Assembly (NCBI GenBank): GCA_026129095.1
Contig: JAHCIT010000001.1
Location: forward strand, 1-64,000
Origin: Deltaproteobacteria bacterium
GTDB taxonomy: Bacteria > JAGRBM01 > JAHCIT01
DNA: 64,000 nt
Reading direction: 5' to 3'
Of this stretch, positions 27,101 through 31,629 are shown piece after piece. How positions within the stretch are numbered: position 1 is the first letter of the stretch; each line of letters starts with the position of its first letter. A program made the position numbers and the translations under genes. The notes beneath the pieces were generated by a model. The model had not been told where the DNA came from and did not search any database. It saw only the letters and a list, made by a program, of their open reading frames with translations.

Positions 27101-28730
27101 CAATGATGCCGAGCGTCCGGCCCGTGATGCCGTTCCGGGCAGAGTTGGTGTTGCGCAACGTTCCGTAGATGCGGAAGCTGTCGCCCGCCACGAAGATGTC
27201 GGCCGTCAGCGTGAGCTGCGTTGCGGCGACCGCCGTAACGTCGGTCTGGGCGCCGGTGGTCTCGTTCACCACCACGTCGCCAACCCGGACGCCAACCCGC
27301 GTGAAATCCCACCCGAACACGTTGTATTCGAGTGCACTCGCCACCGTCGCCGTTGCATTCCCCTGCAGGTCGTTCAGGACCGTACCGGGATACATCATCA
27401 GCATGGCGGCCTCGTCGTCGGCTTCCAGTATCCGGATCAGGCTGTTCTGGTCGCGGGGAAAATCCTCCCGGATCGGGAACATGGAGGGCTGCATGAACTC
27501 GTTCTCGGCCGCGAAGATGGGCGAGTGGTCAAGCCCCATCGCCAGACCCATCGCCTGCGTCAGCAGTCCTTCCATTCCGGCCGAGAAACCCGAATCGATG
27601 GTGGAAAGCGCCGTCGCCGTGACCAGGATATCCGCGTCCCGGATCACGCCATGCGCCATGCCGCGGGCGCGGCCGGAAATGTTCCGGACGCCGTCCCTGT
27701 CCACCGCGGGGAGGACCACCATCATCACTCCGGACGGAAGGTTCAGCTCCTGGCCGATGGATCCCGTGGAATCGTCGTACACGATCTGGCTGATTCCGTC
27801 GGCCGGGTTCAGCGCGAAGCCGAGATCCACGTCGTGATGGTCGATGTCGTAAATACTGGTGCCACCCGCGCCGCCGATCACAAAGTAGTCGTCGGTTCCC
27901 CGCAGCGGGAGCCGTTCCCAGTAAAGGTCGGAGGGGTCAAACACCGTGATGTTGGGGGTCACCGCCGGATTGAAGTCGAACTGGCTGGCAGAACTGATCT
28001 GGCCGGCGAAATCGCCGTCGCACGGATGCATGTCCGCATGGGTGAACATGAAACCGACACGGGTGGGGCCGGCTGTCCCCAAGCTGCCGACACCGTTCGG
28101 GCTGTCGCCGCTCCGCTGGGTCTGGACTTCGTTCCAGGTGCTCATCGCCACCAGCGCGGCGCGAATCGGCCCGACAATGCTCGTTTCGGTCGTGGACCGG
28201 AGGATGATCCGGTACCCGCTGGACGAATTCAGCGGATCAATCGCCTGCTCGGTGATCGACAGTTCGGGGCAGCGGAACCCCGCGCTCTGGTTCGAGTCGA
28301 TCACGTAGGTCACCACCGGGCCATCCACCTGCGACTGCCGCAGGTAGGAGCCACCGGGCGTGAGGACCGGAGCGGTCCGGCCATCGCGCCTCATGTAGGC
28401 GACCGGGTTGTGGAACTGGCTGGCAGGATCGTCGGGATCGAGCGGGAAGCCTTTGCCGTAAACCATCTCGAGGCCCTGGCCACCGGTGGCATTGCTGGCA
28501 GTCACCGGATAGATGCCCGGAGCCGACTGCCCCCGCACCGTGTCGGCGAGCCGGTCCCACCGCATCATGAGGATGCCGTCGGTATCCGGGTCGGCGTCGC
28601 AGCGGGTCGAGGCCGGATCGCAGAAGAATGCCTTCTGAACCCAGCCGGACGCCGGATCGGGGCGCGAGCCGACCGATACCAGCGCGACAGCCGCCGCCAG
28701 TGCAAGATACGCAGATATACGCTTCATCAT
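12132..28730 (-). CDS. Giant secreted protein, 5,532 residues: pseudo-matrixin domain, novel repeat modules, 43 Ig-like (He_PIG) repeats, sorting tail
   Basis: A single uninterrupted gene. After a signal peptide (about 1-24), residues 100-450 look like a matrixin (PVVTYVIDSNQSAG, ALVAMSTWNEV), but the zinc motif is QAMGLAMGLDHS (392-403), lacking the first two histidines and the glutamate. Residues 470-940 hold six copies of a module with the pattern GDxVxNxTdG...GDxYRI; two more copies occur at about 1165-1220 and inside Ig repeat 6. Residues 1284-5480 contain 43 repeats of about 97 residues with the pattern YSFTP-DPNGD-LTFSI-NxPxWA-F-TGxLSGTP, the putative-Ig (He_PIG) type. A Gly-rich linker, C5501, a hydrophobic stretch and RIRRRR end the protein, like MYXO-CTERM tails. 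AGGAAGGA precedes the ATG. A 219-residue secreted protein is encoded 48 bp upstream. A surface adhesin or filament role is inferred. Confidence 0.93.
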   Translation of the reverse strand: MMKRISAYLALAAAVALVSVGSRPDPASGWVQKAFFCDPASTRCDADPDTDGILMMRWDRLADTVRGQSAPGIYPVTASNATGGQGLEMVYGKGFPLDPDDPASQFHNPVAYMRRDGRTAPVLTPGGSYLRQSQVDGPVVTYVIDSNQSAGFRCPELSITEQAIDPLNSSSGYRIILRSTTETSIVGPIRAALVAMSTWNEVQTQRSGDSPNGVGSLGTAGPTRVGFMFTHADMHPCDGDFAGQISSASQFDFNPAVTPNITVFDPSDLYWERLPLRGTDDYFVIGGAGGTSIYDIDHHDVDLGFALNPADGISQIVYDDSTGSIGQELNLPSGVMMVVLPAVDRDGVRNISGRARGMAHGVIRDADILVTATALSTIDSGFSAGMEGLLTQAMGLAMGLDHSPIFAAENEFMQPSMFPIREDFPRDQNSLIRILEADDEAAMLMMYPGTVLNDLQGNATATVASALEYNVFGWDFTRVGVRVGDVVVNETTGAQTDVTAVAATQLTLTADIFVAGDSFRIYGTLRNTNSARNGITGRTLGIIAGTADGVSTGVHLPHMRGLADAASTATSLVDPLNPFGSVAAGDLVINETTGEQATVTVAPLTPFSSITHTNLPSGWLAGDSYRIIGNNISGPGATGDLTSTTVNFFAVGVSPGDIVQNVTDGSSGTVLSAPAYGNTVQMVAGLSGGTSNVWNRLNQFRLVGPNITTTSGVSNELWDAAASFSASGVPMGATLRNVTQGLSCTVTAVGTSYVRCSGTVINFQPGDQYEITGDFPGGASTTVMIADSQSDFTSIAGLNIGDRLYNITDGSSGVIAVIASDRLTLAGPLTGGSSNVWQGGQRYAVIDDTPPFITSFPNTRFLFDLSKDFGLAGVAPGDAVHNLTDRSWGTVEYVSGSVIIVNGLVGGTVNQFINGDSYEIVDGVIGGTAAIAGCVRDANGDPVHGLSIVAVEIDGRNSDENSVYQPLAERDVVGSLTGAPVDPDSAVHRYCREYKEAVSGTNFGHPADPAVAARCHAIRTLAIDPLEIDLEFPTRTDGVHEFSDPDPTIASTGGSGCYLISGLPVNPGKGTAKYLVFAMDLDGSVGDVSQVVRSYLAKVSGRGYSSAVSLDSGDLYSGSPGGVFERVDTVDLGSPDRVELPCDGITGIATGGSTLTLIDTSRDFTTTGIADGMLVEKVGSTAVLGDSTIAVAGITQNVISFSGALSGGQSFAAGDYYRIASDAECPAGVTTGASRSIHNDVTRPGVVAVQAGKVSRGINITMPAARKLYQRLSDGALYIGQNNRPSLTGTPATLVRPGDAYEFRPTAVDQDADVLVFSITNRPAWATFDTATGALTGNPTQADSGNYAGIVISVSDGNNSPVSLAPFSIRVNSPPSISGAPTLFIGAGQPYSFTPDVLDPDGDPVVYSISNLPAWAAFDGAPCGAGELCSNPVTVTGSYANVIITVQDPYWPAVSLAAFTVTVNSPPTISGIPNPTAGVGVLYTFTPVTNDPDLDPLSFSVQNLPPWMTFNTVTGSITGTATAADAGTYTNIIISVTDNVYAPVSLAPFSISVNGPPAISGTPETRAYPGVLYSFTPAVTDPEADDLTYSVVNLPPWALFDPGNGNISGTPLQIDAGDYNGINITVTDGTNTPVSLGAFNIRVNSLPVPSFPAGMPVISVLQGVLAGGYSSTVTAFDPEGDVLAWTVNYLPPWASLNPVTGTVTNIAPTSGGSFVDIVLSVQDSAGPETVSLPPFTIIVNQPPVITAPLAPAASVNAGDPYPLFVPVVNDPDGIFSGLATGGSATTLEDTGIDFTALSPVLAAGDLVENLSVDPSASSVIDAGGIAATDLTLNPALSGGAVFTADDVYRVSAYTNAPGLTPLLYSVQNKPPWADFNEFTGALTGTPGEGDAGTYGNIIISVTDSNFAPVSLAPFSIHVNGSPVLTGTPVTELRPNQPFTFTPVANDPNGDALTFAITNKPEWAFFDETTGTLSGTPIVDDGGTYAGIEITATDSGGLTSAPLVFTLTVNSQPTGDILSDSHPLVSGMVMVTPGDPVWIIISAVDADGDALNVQVTTPGWAMLDPYPGNPTPGGVYLFAIDGTPDAGGADNGSYAIQVSISDGITPTVYLNPFTIIVNSAPYFNPFYTDITAIQAGDPYESFVVDLAEPYALDDDGDPLVYTVANLPAWASFDSSLGLIYAQGTATANVAGNYNGVVVTANDGNGGSVSKTLDIRVNGLPVISGNPPTLVTPGSLYSFTPTASDVNNDTLTFSIQNQPPWATFNAATGELRGIPSLADAGTYSNIIISVSDDGGVTTVDLPAFDILVNDPPVFTVPSPGVIALSVGDSLNFTATANDTDGDTLTWTITNQPPWSSFNGTTGALTSAPVTAAEIGNYLNVTITVTDGINAPVTMASFSIIVNGLATITNQPSLARPGFLFTFTPAISDPNGDTVVIDDLRNCPPWAVCNMLTGTISGTPTLADWDIGPDWNVEFDLDDGTDIATVIITVSLNNPPDITLQPNTVYSVDPGNNLAVAVNATDPDGDTLIWSIANQPSWTNFDTTTGALTSGPAPAAQIGNFTNIIISVSDGINPAVALGAFTVKIDGDPVIGGTPAGFVRAGSAYSFTPTASDPNGDALVFSVLNLPAWAAFDVNTGALTGNPTQADTGTYNNVEIRVSDDGGANWVSLAPFDIEVNGAPSFATASPVNVILSDAAGATVLFPANDATDPELDVLTYSFTGTLPAWAAFVPATGLLSGDPAGFGGTSSTFAICVSDGFGAPVCTSSFTVTVRAPLQISGTPDLLAVPGQLYSFQPAATGGDSSAYSFAIVDRPEWANFDTATGQLYGTPIAADRGDYLIEISVSDGVAGPVNLAPFTLRVNMPPILEAPAPVTQVATGDPYSFAPTAFDLDPADVLVFTVQNLPSWALFNPATGEITDDGGGATPEGKYEGIVIGVTDGNYNVTLPPFFIIVNSPPTISGAPVPIIPPNVLFSFTPASGDVDGDILAFSLQVREITGVRGGSSYTDPLVAPVADLLFSDDTVTWLAINSETGEISGTPVLNAFIDETGLYLIEINVTDGNFVVPITPIRLVVNAPPAVSFAAPAQVPTDGQPRQYPVTIDDPDNARSQLTMSLVNAPTFMTPLVQQTSGGFINFLVASNAPASEAGNTYSNIQIQVTDGYNTTLSAPFSVYVNGTPQLTFTSPWPDLACPRYVPTVVTYIINDLEGDGVTVTGQSYSHDFQNVSLPQMVTLNAGINTITCQPGGGHFGTGGYILTVTDGVNQFQISAALSVDLTRTPPTLSGIPPAIANTNEEYSFLPDTNAHPQNPNRPFTYDIVNKPSWAFFDYTTGRLYGVPGAVDYGVESNITISVSDGVNAPYVLGPFSIIVNTLPYIEGDPPGIANIAVPYSYTFFGWDIDPLDTLTFVGTDIPSWLSINPVTGELSGTPLVADRGTYVGIRIGVTDGIQTVYLDPFTIVVNTPPTISGTPDTLVSAGNPYNGGGGFTPVAVDPESPALDTLRFSITNKPSWAVFDTITGNLSGTPALADGGNYNDIVICVTDFNSLPVCLDPFSIRVNTPPILSGSPAAVIRPNEPFEFTPTAVDSSGDVLTFSIVNRPAWADFDTATGRLSGSPIVDDSGLYAGIEITADDGIVASAPLIFSIRVNAPPVISTTSVTQAPPGALYTFIANAVDLDGDALVITVDDQSGWLNAPVVTPPVDPGDPYEVLIDGTPTTADTGSYLFILYADDGFSPPVELRFLIVVNTPPVISGIPATVVQAGNAYPTFTPVASDPDGVPQGLLYRIDNQPPWAVFNTVTGALSGSTSVADIGRYENIVITVYDSNGGEASLPPFTIKVNGSPVLTATTPPIAVPGVNYSFTPTFSDPNHQPPANPETFTFIFSNPGCPSWAVCNPSTGTISGQPGLPDVGSYTFDIELSDGTVTTAPVSYTIEVNGPPAFNDTPADTQLIAGDFFEFPVALPLATDPEADFLAYSIVNRPIWMTFNAATGYLSGTPTPADSGIYTGIVISVADPYNPAVSLPAFTITVNAPPVISGTPALRAQPNQPYVFQPVTTDPENDVLTFAITNQPPWALFDSTTGRLSGTPSQLDSAVYGGIVIEVSDGLNPPVALPVFSIDVNSLPVLGTPVPPTQVSVGSNYGGAGGYTPSVFDFDDTAPFCWRIRNRPAWLTFGGGDFPACAPGTGNMTGTPVLADGGTYQFVEVSVSDDGGATYVSYPMFTIIVHTPPTVDAPAANPDVVNVGSPYTFTPTPTPGVVLYSITNRPAWASFDQLTGSITSNGNLTGADVGLYTGIVISVTDNVFPVVSTSPFSIKVNGAPVLSAGTVPRAVPDTAFSFTPVATDPNGDTLVFDFLGTCPTWALCNPNTGAITGTPSDADAGVYAIQIEADDGTSNPIPLVSNTLNFNIRVNSRPAFTAAGLTPDLSVPVGTPYEYPAGLVVTATDGDGDTLTYSVTNRPSWLSFSPSQGQLTGTPLAANAGFHTNITISVTDGFQTTALPAFTITVTGDPVISGTPATFAVPGQAYSFTPTGSSPVNNPVAYEITNKPAWATFNTATGALSGTPIVADATNSPYTNIIITIRDTMTLQSASLAPFDIVVNSPPVISGVPPAFAAVGSPFSFTPVATDPNGDAMQFSIEECPAWATCDGGVYPAFAAGTGEISGTPAAGDRGAYAGIRIWVRDAVLPNVPSSIGPFTIIVNTPPVPSFQPGSPQTVVPVSPLTPYSTTVSAVDADGETLIWSVQNLPAWAQFNQTTGALTNQPGRPLPSDGGLYENVIIAVTDGNFAPVELAPFSILVNRSPAISGTSPANIPTGVDYTFAPIASDPDAGDVLTFSVINNPGWMGIDPSTGVLSGTPSILDAGVASLNVTIEVTDGVNDPVQLVIPSLYVNGPPSFTTPCGDDVVLAGNLFTCNPGGTDTFEAGDIPLLVYTIQNRPPWAGFNPSTGVLTGTPGIADAGTYSGIVISVKDPLNLAVASAAFEVVVIRPNLPPVFDPATPGTVANPGILYSFDPVATDPDDDTLVYSIANKPAWAFFDPSTGRLWGTPIRADSTNSPYQNIVISVTDGINPPVSLPAFDIVVNSPPVISGGPATMVAINSDYHSPAGFTPDVYDLDGDALEFAVENCPYWATCDAGVYPAFLPATSGNISGVPVDGDQGSYVDIRIWVSDGVNQPVLLPAFTIIVNSRPTINFTGMVQASYVVAEDLTTDELANIQWTANDDDPGENANLLFVIQGQPDWLVFNSADGTVSVAPGGLTSADVGSYEIRVGVTDGNFDPVYYVNPLTIIVNGIPVISGVPAPRAGLDRTYSFTPTVVNAEAYDDLRFCIENLPAWAVFAGDTGAPCDGSTFNLTGNGSLGGSPLSSVPAHLANSPYTNIIIWISDGVNAPVALPSFDIEINQPPVVTGTPASAAVVGQLYSFSPTISDPETDTLTITMLNKPDWLTLNSSTGVLSGTPEATDIRLYNNIFYIVSDGTSSTTIGPFFINVLAAGSGGSGGGGTPGNPTKKGGGCAAGATDPGAAIGLVMALAGAAGRIRRRRKQA
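12135..12290 (-). other. C-terminal sorting-like tail of the giant protein (Gly linker, Cys, hydrophobic helix, Arg cluster)
   Basis: The last 52 residues are a Gly/Ser/Pro linker, KKGGGCAAG with a lone cysteine, a hydrophobic stretch AIGLVMALAGAAG and then RIRRRRKQA. This order (Cys, membrane segment, Arg cluster at the extreme end) is that of MYXO-CTERM and similar bacterial C-terminal sorting signals, which lead to surface anchoring. The exact MYXO-CTERM consensus is not fully matched. Confidence 0.6.
12291..24881 (-). repeat. 43 tandem Ig-like (He_PIG-type) repeats within the giant gene
   Basis: Counting conserved junctions of the type VNxPPxIsGtP gives 43 units averaging about 293 bp (97 residues). 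The units are diverged from each other at DNA level but share the order YxFTPxaxDpdGD, LxFSIxNxPxWAxFdxxTGxLsGTP, DxGxYxxIxIxVsDG and FxIxVN. Some are longer because of insertions: repeat 6 contains a foreign module, and repeats 18, 35, 40 and 42 have extra loops. Confidence 0.85.
25970..27305 (-). repeat. Six tandem copies of a second repeat module within the giant gene
   Basis: Six units of about 45-75 residues share the pattern DF-G-GDxVxNxTdGssGtV, then LxLxgxLxGG, then GDxYRIxg. Clear examples are VGDVVVNETTGAQTDV to AGDSFRIYG, and PGDIVQNVTDGSSGTV to NQFRLVG. Two more copies lie at about 25074-25230 and 23170-23350. I do not recognise this module as a named domain. Confidence 0.7.
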
Positions 28731-28778
28731 GGCTAGTTCCTTCCTGGTTCAGGGGGACTTTCCATACCCCCTGGCAGG

Positions 28779-29438
28779 TCACTTCCTTTTCGGTTTCCCG
28801 GTATCCGTTTCCGGTTTGGCGGCTGCGGCCGCCGGCCTGGCAGCACCGGATTTCCCGGTGGCTGCGGTAATAAGACTGATCACTTCATCCAGCGTCAGGC
28901 CGGAGATATGCGGCTTGTCCTGCTGGCGAACCTGCCTGACCTCCTGGTCGTAGACCCGGACAATACCGGGGCTGGCGATGACGGTTTCCGGCTCGCGCGA
29001 CGAGGGGCGCGTCACTTCCATCACGCCCTGCTTCCAGCCGACGGTGGTGCGGAACCCGTTCTCGAACTCCGGGGTCACAAACAGCAGGTATTTCTGTCCC
29101 TGCACGAACCGCGGAGCGCCCGGCACGGTGACATTCATCTCGCCGCGCTGGCCGCCCAGCACACGGATGGACAGATCCTCGAGGGGCGGCTCGCCCAGAA
29201 TGTTCGTCTGCACATCGAAACGGCTGACCGTGAACACCCGTGCCCCGGTCGCATCCAGATGAGACGACTGGCCGACACAGGTTGCCACCACCACATGCTC
29301 GGATTCGTCGATCAGATCCCGGAGCGTGCGTTTTTCAACCAGAGCGCGAACAGGAAGCGCCGTGACGGCAGCCACAGCTACCGTCAAAAGACACAGGAAC
29401 CGGAAGACCCTCCGGTCCTTCCATGTAAGAAGATTCAT
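28779..29438 (-). CDS. Secreted 219-residue partner of the giant protein
   Basis: The N-terminus has a charged NLLTWKDRR, then a hydrophobic export segment (about 11-30) ending ALPVRALVEK. The mature part has LRDLIDESEHVVVATC, TVSRFDVQTNILGE, SIRVLGGQRGEMNVTVPGAP and GQKYLLFVTPE, a beta-rich pattern I associate with small exported proteins found beside matrixin-type proteins in deltaproteobacteria. The C-terminus (about 185-219) is Ala/Lys-rich and probably disordered. I chose the ATG at 29438 because it gives a proper signal peptide; 13 upstream in-frame residues are unlikely. It precedes the giant gene by 48 bp on the same strand and is almost certainly co-transcribed, so the two may form one exported system. 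Confidence 0.75.
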   Translation of the reverse strand: MNLLTWKDRRVFRFLCLLTVAVAAVTALPVRALVEKRTLRDLIDESEHVVVATCVGQSSHLDATGARVFTVSRFDVQTNILGEPPLEDLSIRVLGGQRGEMNVTVPGAPRFVQGQKYLLFVTPEFENGFRTTVGWKQGVMEVTRPSSREPETVIASPGIVRVYDQEVRQVRQQDKPHISGLTLDEVISLITAATGKSGAARPAAAAAKPETDTGKPKRK

Positions 29439-29705
29439 GGCCGTTTCATGATAAGGGTGCTGGCCAGAGGCCGTCAAGCATTCTCCCGTGTGTTTACGCG
29501 GACTTACCCCGAAAAAGTGTGGTTTATATTACAGTTCCAGAACGGATTACCGGTGCATTTATGTAAGCATTTGTACACCAGGGACAGAAACTGCCCGGAT
29601 ACCGGAATCATTAACGCCGGAAACGCCGTTTGCGGCTGTTCATGAAAGCCGCCCACCTCGCCTTTTTTCGAAACAGGTGTAACAACTACCGCAACCCGGA
29701 CACCT
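29439..29705. other. Divergent intergenic region between the giant-protein operon and the Hsp70 gene
   Basis: These 267 bases are AT-richer than their surroundings around 29510-29610 and must hold both promoters. I see two imperfect direct copies, GCATTTATGTA and GCATTTGTACA (from about 29566), but no pair of boxes I would call confidently. No open reading frame is convincing. Confidence 0.4.
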
Positions 29706-31502
29706 ATGGCTCCCATCATCGGCATTGACCTCGGCACCTCGAACACCTGTTTCGCCTTCCATGACGGCGGGAAGGTAACAGTGGTGCCCGCCGTTGACGG
29801 AAAGAACACCATGCCGTCGGTCGTCCACCGGACCACCGACGGCAAATGGATTACCGGCGCACCGGCGCTGAGATATCTCGGAACGGCGCCGGAGCGGACC
29901 TTCACGGCGGTGAAGCGGCTTGTCGGGCGGCGGTTCCTGCCGCAGGAACTGGCCGCTGTCCAGCCACAGTTCGGCTACCGGCTCGTCAGCGGTCCCGACC
30001 GGGAACCGCTGGCGGAAGTGAACGGCGAGCGGTTGCGCCTCGAGGAGATCCAGGCGGTGCTGCTCTCGGAGGTGAAGTCCCGGGCCTCGGATGTGGCCGG
30101 CGAGGAGGTCCGGGAAGCGGTCCTGACCGTGCCCGCCTTTTTCACCGAGAAACAGCGGGCCGCACTCAGGGATGCCGGCCGCATTGCGGGCCTGCTGGTC
30201 CGCAAGATCGTGAGCGAGCCGACGGCCGCCGCCGTGGCCTACGGCCTGGGGCGCGGCGCGAACAAGCGGGTGCTCGTCTTCGACCTGGGCGGTGGCACGT
30301 TCGACATCACGGTGATCGAGGCGAAGGAAGGCAACTTCACCGTCATCGCCACCGACGGCGACACGCAGCTGGGGGGCGAGGATTTCGACAACCGGCTGGT
30401 GGACTACCTCGCCGACCTGTTCCTGAAGAAATACCCCGGCATCGACCTCCGCAAGGATCCCGCGTCGAGGGCCCGCGTCAAGGAGGCCGCCGAGCGGGCC
30501 AAGTGCGAGCTCTCGACCGCCAAGCAGTCGGCCATCAACCTGCCGTTCATCACCGTCATCGATGGCCAGCCGGTGCACTTCGAGGGCGAGGTGACGCGAA
30601 GCCTGCTGGAAGGCACCACGGACATGCTGGTCCTGAGAGCCGTGAAGATCGTCGAGCGGGTGCTCGCCAACCAGAACCTGAAAAAGGAGAACCTGGACGA
30701 GATCCTCATGGTGGGCGGCATGACCCGGATGCCGAAGATCCTCGCCACGGCAGAGAAGGTTCTCGGGCGGCCGCCCTCCCGCGGCGTCAATCCGGACGAG
30801 GCGGTCGCCATCGGCGCGGCGACGATCGGCCAGTGGATCAGCGAGGCGGGGTCCAGGCACCGGCTGACCGATGTGGTGCCGCTTCCGCTCGGTCTCACCG
30901 CCGCCGGCAACAGGATGAGCGTGCTGATCGACCGGAACACGCCGACACCGGCCGAGGCGAAGAAGGTCTTCACCACCAGCCGGGACGGGCAGGACCGGAT
31001 CAAGATTCACGTGCGGCAGGGCGAGCACCCCGAGGCCACCCAGAACGAACTGCTCGGCGCGTTCAATCTGATGCTGAGCGAGCCGGGCCCCAAGGGCACG
31101 GCAAAGATCGAGGTCGAGTTCAGGCTGGACGATTCGGGCATCCTCACCGTGGCGGCCCACGACACGGCCACCGGCTCGAAGCAGGAAGTGGTCATCGAGC
31201 CGGGCGGCGAGACGGACACCAGCGGCGTCGCCGACAACTTCGAGTCGGCCCGGAACCGCATGGCCCGTTTCGGGGCCATCCGGAAACAGCTTGAACAGGT
31301 GGAAGAGCTGATCCGCAGCTTCTCGCAGAACATCCAGAAGAAGGACCGCGACGATATCGAGGAAAAGCTCCGCCGGGCGCGGGCGGCCATCGTGCTGAAC
31401 GACCTCGCCCGGGCCGAGACGCTGGTCAAGTCGGTCGGCGATGCGGCCATGAAGTTCTACGAGCGGCTCGATGCGGCCAGCAGCAGCGGCGCTCCCGCCT
31501 GA
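29706..31502 (+). CDS. Hsp70-family chaperone (DnaK paralogue), 598 residues
   Basis: An ATP-dependent chaperone of the Hsp70 family. The ATPase domain shows [14 protein letters not shown] (5-18), [14 protein letters not shown] (141-154), [10 protein letters not shown] (171-180), [12 protein letters not shown] (191-202) and [11 protein letters not shown] (335-345). The substrate-binding beta domain is about 385-510, and a shortened helical lid runs to a Ser/Gly/Ala end without the acidic DnaK tail. DnaK is usually about 640 residues, so this is a slightly short paralogue. No grpE or dnaJ is adjacent; a canonical dnaK probably lies elsewhere. It is divergent from the giant-protein operon and upstream of comEC by 127 bp. 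Confidence 0.9.
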   Translation: MAPIIGIDLGTSNTCFAFHDGGKVTVVPAVDGKNTMPSVVHRTTDGKWITGAPALRYLGTAPERTFTAVKRLVGRRFLPQELAAVQPQFGYRLVSGPDREPLAEVNGERLRLEEIQAVLLSEVKSRASDVAGEEVREAVLTVPAFFTEKQRAALRDAGRIAGLLVRKIVSEPTAAAVAYGLGRGANKRVLVFDLGGGTFDITVIEAKEGNFTVIATDGDTQLGGEDFDNRLVDYLADLFLKKYPGIDLRKDPASRARVKEAAERAKCELSTAKQSAINLPFITVIDGQPVHFEGEVTRSLLEGTTDMLVLRAVKIVERVLANQNLKKENLDEILMVGGMTRMPKILATAEKVLGRPPSRGVNPDEAVAIGAATIGQWISEAGSRHRLTDVVPLPLGLTAAGNRMSVLIDRNTPTPAEAKKVFTTSRDGQDRIKIHVRQGEHPEATQNELLGAFNLMLSEPGPKGTAKIEVEFRLDDSGILTVAAHDTATGSKQEVVIEPGGETDTSGVADNFESARNRMARFGAIRKQLEQVEELIRSFSQNIQKKDRDDIEEKLRRARAAIVLNDLARAETLVKSVGDAAMKFYERLDAASSSGAPA

Positions 31503-31629
31503 CCGGCCCGCCGTTCGGAATCTGAACCGGAACCGCCGGACGGCCGCCACTTCTCCCTGATATCCCCCGTGATTCCTGCCGGATAGCGGTGCCGCACACG
31601 GGGCACCGGTTTTGCGCCCGTCCCCGTTG

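Noticed and set aside
29514-29525. AAAGTGTGGTTT, with a near copy AAAGTGCGGTTT at 40529-40540
   Set aside because: Two single 12-base matches without symmetry or common position relative to genes; likely chance.
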